64,000 nucleotides of DNA from Polytrichum commune (taxonomy: Eukaryota > Streptophyta > Polytrichopsida > Polytrichales > Polytrichaceae). Each line of letters opens with the position of its first letter. The first letter of the stretch is position 1. The notes beneath the pieces are model-generated. The model saw nothing but the letters and a program-made list of their open reading frames with translations, was not told where the DNA came from and made no database searches. The stretch spans positions 46,996,001 through 47,060,000 of the forward strand of contig OX485804.1 in assembly GCA_950295325.1 (NCBI GenBank), read 5' to 3'. Positions 58,833 to 64,000 of this stretch are shown piece by piece. The position numbers and the translations under genes are program-made.

Positions 58833-61609
58833 TTAGCGACGTTGGTCCAAAAAGTCCTTCCTGCGCTTCAGGGACATGTTACTGCCGTCATCATTGGGCA
58901 AGAAATGCAAGTCTGGTTGGGATGGCTCCACCAACCCATGCTTGATTTGAGCTAGCAATGCCTGTTGTTTTCCCTGGACGACGTGAAAGTCAGCGAGGAG
59001 GTGTCGTAGCAGGAAAGTGTCACCTGTGGCCGCGTCCATGAACTCTGTTGCAAGGTTCCTCACTTTTTTTTCCATGTCCTCCTCAGATGGTGTCACACGT
59101 TGGCTGCCTTGAGCTGCACTTGGTGTGGGTGTGGGCAGTGTCGGTCCGGGTTCGTAACAATCATCTGGGAAATGAACAATCGGATCCAACATGTTACCAC
59201 GGCCGCCCTCGGTTGTGCCTGCAAGGGATCCACAGTAACGTGTAATGGTTCCCTCGGCGAGGCTAGGGTGGAATATCATGAGCACTTCAATCTGATGTTT
59301 GCAGATGTTTCCCTTCATTGCCCATGCGCAGTCACAACAACCCCACTCACAGTCTGGGTTGTACACAGAGTACAATTTAGCAGCATTGGTCTTCGAGGTT
59401 ACCAATGCTAGTCCAGCACACGCAATGGGTAGAGTGACACAACTGTCGGGGATTTCTCTTGCTTTGAGCACTGCATTGATGACGAATTGCTCCTGTTTCA
59501 AGTTGGGGACGAAGCCGTGTTGCTTCCTCATCGCCTGGTACCAATAGTGGGAGAGTATATCCTCTGTCAACTCGTATATGACCCAATCCAATCGACGTCC
59601 ATGTGCTCTTCCTTTTGAGGCACGCAAGGTGGCCTTCAGGTTGGAATGGTAGCTTTCAATTGCTGCATTAGTGTCCTGCCCAGCATATGGCAGGTTACGA
59701 TGCCCTACAACCCACATATGGGTTTTGTCTGCCCATTGTTTGTTGAAGTACGCCCAGAAATTGCTGACAATGGGGAAGCTATCCATAAGAGCATTTAATT
59801 GCCGAAGAGCCCAAGGCCCAATTTCATCTCCCTGGGGGCACTTTGTATCGTACATAATACGCCCCAATCCCTTTAGCACACCAACCCGGATAGCATGGTC
59901 TTTAATTTTTGCTACCGCTTGTTTCAACCATGCACGACGAACATGTCACAGGCACAGAAATACTTTAACTCTTGGCCACACAGATTGCAACCCTCCAATC
60001 TTTGCCTGCGCACAATCTGTAATGAAAGCATTCGGCATCCAATCTTCTTGCGCTGATGCCAATTTCGTGGCGAGCGCCCTCATCCATGGTTGAAGGTCAT
60101 GTTGTTTGGAACTATAAGTGATAATGTACGCCACGGGCACTCCGTTTAGCCAATCATCAAAGACCATCAAGGTGTACAGCGGAAACTGCAACCACAAAGA
60201 AAAAGGAAAACATTAGAGCTTAGGTGATCATACATGTTACGAATAACACATTTGTAACATGTGTCTCAGCAAAGTACTTAGTTGTGACGGTCTACAATTT
60301 GTCAGTCCATGGAGAATATATGGAACAAACCTTGTTCTCATTAGTTGTAAACGTGGCATCAATGGAAACAATTTTTTTATGCCCGTGCTTGAGCATCATA
60401 TCTTGTTGCCAACACGTTTGGATGCCTATCGTGAATGGCATATTGTCACGTGTAATAGCTCCCCGAACATGTACACCGGACTCTTTGTAGTAGAACACGA
60501 GATGGGGATGTTCTTGCACCCACATGCGCACAGATTTGGCATCATTGTTGTCACGTTTGTAGGTCTCTATTGCAAGGTGGCCAGCGACGTTACGGATGTC
60601 TTGGTCGCAAATGAAGAGGTCCCGAGTGAGGTCCTCACCTCTTTCACACACTTCCAGAAACCGTCTCCTATGTTTTGCCATGATTTGCGGGATAGACAAA
60701 CCCAGCCGCAAATGTTCCATGATGAATTCCCGAACATGCGGTGAGAGATGACTCGAAAATCTGCTCTTATGGCCAGTCTTTGTGGCACCATGGCAGAAGC
60801 ACCCTTTCAAGTTGACATGCTGCATCTGGTGGTATATTACCTCTGCAACCGAGGGCTCAAGGTATAATCGCTTCACAAGAAAACCACATTGGCACCCCCT
60901 TCGTTGGCCAAATTCTCGCATCCTCGCGGATGTGCGAGGACCTGAGTGACCCTTACCATTTGGAACGTATTTCCCTTTCGAATCCAGTTTTTGTTTCTTC
61001 TGGTACATATCCTTTGTAACCACTGGTATGTGCAAAGCATTGTCATTTGGTCCATACTGGCAGTAATACCTGGGGAGGAGAACAAGTGGTTGACGGGATA
61101 GTCATTAACCCCAAGCCACAAACATGTCTGAGCGTTGTAACATTGGAAGATGCAAAATAGAATTGAGATCGCATGTTACAAGCACACCTGAGGATGGCAG
61201 AGTAGTTGTTCCAGCGGGGGAACATTAATTTCCCCTGTTCGTTTGATGCAATGCCCTGGCAAACAAATTTGCAGGGCGCATCTGTGCGAGCCTCCTCACC
61301 CTTCACAAAATCTCGGACTCTTGCCCAGGGTATATATGCAACGGAGACTGGCGCTTGAGTCCTGGAACCAGACCCCCTCCCTTTCCGCCGGATCTGCGGT
61401 GTCTACGTTAGATCGCTGTGCATGAAGGTACCTGCTTGGGGTATCTGAACCAAACTGCGCAGGCGCTCAAACTCCCCTTTGTGTGCCTCCTGGTATGTGG
61501 ACTCGTACGAAGGATCCACACCCAACGGCATGCGATGACTTGTAACGTGTCCGCCACTATGCATTTCGGTAGAGGAGTGAAGGATGACGCCAACCACAGA
61601 GGATCCCAT
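58833..61609 (-). pseudogene. Mutator-like (MULE) transposase with SWIM finger, two in-frame stops
   Basis: Three exons in phase (minus order): 61188-61609, 60331-61069, 58833-60185, 838 codons including stops. The order of parts is typical of MULE/FAR1-type transposases: a Cys/His-rich N-terminal DNA-binding region (GCQCGF..., HQMQHVN, GCFCHG), then the catalytic DDE core. The core has D in VSIDATFTTNENK, D in FITDCAQAKIG and E in TNAAIESYHSNLK. A SWIM zinc finger follows (CDCAWAMKGNICKHQ). Lesions: TAG at 61403-61405 after MHSDLT, with the same frame continuing afterwards, and TGA at 59946-59948 in the conserved FLCxxHVRRAW stretch, where Trp is usual. No frameshift was seen, so inactivation appears recent. 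Whether any copy elsewhere is active cannot be told here. Confidence 0.85.
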
Positions 61610-61940
61610 TGAAGTTTTGTTGTGGTCAAAGTTTTCCGCTCATTTCCTGGGCAGCACTGCTTGTGCATGCAATGAGGTAATATACCTGGAAGCAATGAGT
61701 AGAGTGATGAACATAAAGCGCCAAACACAAGGTAGGGAGTGCACATAGGTGTAACGTGACTGCCAAAGCACATTCACAAGACGCCAATCGCTTTGAGAAG
61801 ATAAAGACCGCGTGGTGTGAAGACATCATTGTTACAGTCGCATGAGATTGACAAGAAAGAGTGTAATGTGGCTGCAGAGAGGACTAAGTAGTAAATGAAC
61901 AGATTTCAATGAGGCATAAGCAATTTTTGACTGCAGATCT

Positions 61941-62546
61941 GATGAGAAATATGGGAAGCAAGTCAAATGTGATGAGGAGTATGGGAAGCAAGTCAGATCT
62001 GATGAGGAATGTGGGAGGCAAGTCAGATGTGATGAGGAGTATGGGAAGCAAGTCAGATGTGATGAGAAATGTGGGAGGCAAGTCAGATGTGATGAGGAAT
62101 ATGGGAAGCAAGTCAGATGTGATGAGGAACTTGGGAAGCAAGTCAGATCTGATGAGGAGCTTGGGAAACAAGTCAGATATGTTGAGGAGCTTGGGAAGCA
62201 AGTCAGATCTGATGAGGAGACATATACCTTCACAACATCATTCTTGGCTTGGCATTAGTACATGGAAGACACCCCAGTGGCGCCCTAAACCAGATTGTTA
62301 TGCAATGCACATGTTACGTGATGAGGAATATGGGAAGCAAGTCAGATGTGATGAGGAACTTGGGAAGCAAGTCAGATCTGATGAGGAGATTGGGAAACAA
62401 GTCAGATATGTTGAGGAGCTTGGGAAGCAAGTCAGATCGGATGAGGAGACATATACCTTCACAACATCATTCTTGGCTTGGCATCAGTACATGGAAGACA
62501 CCCCAGTGGCGCCCTAAACCAGATTGTTATGCAATGCACATGTTAC
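61941..62546 (+). repeat. 30-bp minisatellite within a 229-bp tandem duplication
   Basis: Nine 30-base units of the type GATGAGGAATATGGGAAGCA + AGTCAGATGT run from 61941 to 62210. A unique block follows (CATATACCTTCACAACATCA through to ATGCACATGTTACG). Four more units start at 62320, then the same unique block again to 62546. The offset between the two large copies is 229 bases. Thirty bases are ten codons, so long frames stay open on both strands (MRNMGSKSDV repeats on plus). These are not treated as genes. Confidence 0.9.
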
Positions 62547-62734
62547 GATCAATCGGAATCACAAAAGCAAAGGAACACTGAAACTCACGTTCAATGAGGA
62601 GGTCTTGTCCGTGTATGTTGTCCGAATCATTGCTCAAATCGCATCACTTCATTGAACTCACTCTAGTGCAACCGAAAGTTGGAGTCTCTACTGAACCAGC
62701 AGGTTACAGACAATCATGGGTAGGTGGACGTTTG

Positions 62735-63067
62735 AAAGCACACACTCCCCGAGGGCGGCATTCTTCCCCGCATGGATGGGTGAGTGAAAGGCATGGGTTC
62801 GTGAAGGCCATGGATGGGTGAGTGAAGCCATGGTCATGACACTGTGGCGGCATGGGGGGGGGGCTTGGGTGACAGGGTGGCTGCTGCTACAGCGTGGCCA
62901 GCGTGACAGGTTGGCTGCGCAAGGTGACAGCGTGGATGCTGGGAGCACCGGGAGGGGAACTAAAACCGCCCGGGTCGCGATGTGCAGGTTTCGAGGACTG
63001 ACGCGGGTCTGCCATGCCTCGGAGTCCAAGCTGGAGTTAACACATTTGGGTTTCGTAATGTTAGGGC
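62735..63067 (-). repeat. Right inverted arm of the Mutator-like element
   Basis: Reverse complement of 51866-52200. Outside it, 63068-63220 is rich in GCCCTGCCCG and CCCGGG units, comparable to the GC-rich tip outside the left arm. Confidence 0.8.
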
Positions 63068-63219
63068 ATACTGGCTTGCAGACCCGCTCCGAGGCCGACC
63101 CCCGCCCGGGATAAGTAGGCCCCGAAGCCCTGCCCGTGATTAGATGCCCTGCCCGATGCCCTGCCCGAGAATATATTTTTTGCCCGGTTTCACTGCATGA
63201 ATTTTATTGCCCCGCCCGG

Positions 63220-64000
63220 GAATGAAATAAAACACTACACTAATATGAGATAATTAGCAAATCCAATTCATGTGGGGGCAATAATGAACATAATATTGTT
63301 GTTAAAGAGGTCCGTTCCCCTCCATTGGAAGGACTTGGCAGTTGTAAATGATATCTTCTTCATTCAATGGACCCACTCACACTCACACCCTACAAAGAAT
63401 AAGTTACGAGGATTTTATTTTTGTTTGGGTTGATAGTGTTATTTGTAAAGTAAAGGAGATGAAACCATGGCTTTAGTCCGACTCCCACCCGCCGGGTTTA
63501 TGAGAATCAACACAAATTCATTTCAAGTTTTCTTAATGCTTAAGTTACAGTACACAAGAAGTGGTGTCGAGTTATTGAAAATTGGCTTTCTTGCTTGTTC
63601 TACTATGATGGGTGAGTCAAGCTAGCCTTGCATAATGGGTATGGGATTTAAATCAATGATTTCCATGTGTATACTCTATTTTAGGTCTTATAATTCTCTC
63701 AAGGTTTGAGAGGTGGAAAGAGGACGTCCCAAAAGTTTCAAAATGGTCTCCAATGTATGACCAATGTTCAAGATTGAAGTCTTCAATGACCTTCAAATGT
63801 GATTTGGCCCTTCAAATATACCTCTCTCAAAATAGCCCTTCAAAATGCAACCCCAAATTGAAAATTAAGACATCACTTGAAGTCCTCAATATAATCTACC
63901 TGCCACAAGAATCAACAAGCATAGGGCATTGTCACTACAAGAAGTGGAGTTAGATGGTTGATTCTTAATTCTTCACATTGTACTAGAAACATGTACCATA
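63220..64000. other. AT-rich flank with a dispersed ~310-bp repeat copy
   Basis: 63455-63760 is the second copy of the repeat at 35965-36290 (GATGAAACCATGGCTTTAGTC, CTTAATGCTTAAGTTAC, GCTAGCCTTGCATAATGG, AATTCTCTCAAGG). No gene was seen in the remainder. Confidence 0.55.

Larger units (their letters stand above)
51752..63180. mobile_element. Large (~11.4 kb) Mutator-like element with long inverted arms and passenger genes
   Basis: Arms at about 51866-52200 and 62735-63067 are inverted copies of about 330 bases. Shared strings, in left-arm orientation, include CTAACATTACGAAACCCAAA, CAGACCCGCGTCAG, GTGCTCCCAGCATCCACGCT and GGCTTCACTCACCCATCCAT. CCCGGGC-rich sequence lies outside both arms, so the exact ends are uncertain and no 9-base target duplication could be fixed. 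The left arm has TATAAAAG near 52216. Contents in order: three 205-bp repeats, passenger gene A (+), ORF B (-), Mutator transposase (-, with two stops), 30-bp minisatellite, right arm. Composition is clearly GC-richer than the flanking DNA. The left edge touches the MITE dimer. Confidence 0.8.

Noticed and set aside
61403-61431. A tiny intron that would remove the TAG from the transposase
   Set aside because: The possible donor and acceptor are under 30 bases apart, too short to splice, and the frame is continuous through the TAG. A nonsense change is simpler.
61909-62517. Long open frames on both strands encoding ten-residue repeats
   Set aside because: They follow from a 30-base repeat unit without stops in several frames. 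No start context, domain or non-repetitive coding sequence.
61941-62546. Regular 30-base units suggest a CRISPR array
   Set aside because: Units are contiguous with no unique spacers, and the surrounding DNA is a plant nuclear transposon.

Overview
The window is nuclear DNA from a land plant or close streptophyte relative. The genes have GT-AG introns, plant-type products and an AT-rich intergenic background full of DNA transposons. The species cannot be fixed from the sequence. Nothing seen excludes a fern, lycophyte or bryophyte. All exon models below were joined by eye from splice signals and reading phase. No alignment or transcript was available.

Host genes, left to right: (1) the 3' six exons of a D-3-phosphoglycerate dehydrogenase gene (940-3623, +), whose first exon lies outside the window; (2) a ten-exon gene (15572-21935, +) for an 812-residue protein with UBA, two UBX-like domains and a C-terminal RING-H2 finger, an unusual combination; (3) a complete ten-exon QTRT2-like gene (24506-28450, -), the accessory subunit of queuine tRNA-ribosyltransferase; (4) a nine-exon FAD-dependent oxidoreductase/Rieske gene (33785-39606, -) that looks dead, with a lost splice donor, a one-base frameshift and an in-frame stop; (5) a possible two-exon small gene (39664-40228, +) head to head with it; (6) a complete nine-exon serine carboxypeptidase gene (42007-46432, -).

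Mobile DNA fills most of the rest. The right third (about 51.75-63.2 kb) is one large, GC-richer Mutator-like element. It has inverted arms of about 330 bp, a transposase with DDE and SWIM motifs but two in-frame stops, an intact 903-codon passenger gene, a smaller proline-rich ORF, three 205-bp tandem repeats and a 30-bp minisatellite. Other elements have readable ends: a pogo-like element (5614-6241, TA duplication), a 3.2-kb PIF/Harbinger-like element (30565-33758, TAA duplication), Harbinger-like MITEs near 28.8, 50.1 and 50.8-51.7 kb (the last a head-to-tail dimer), and a 186-bp hAT-like MITE (37422-37607, 8-bp duplication). Two copies of a 5S-rRNA-headed retroelement (Cassandra-like LTR or SINE3-like) sit in the first introns of the QTRT2 and FAD genes.

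Three gene models carry a 200-300 bp direct duplication inside intron 1. In the UBX-RING gene the duplication copies the exon-1 splice donor.
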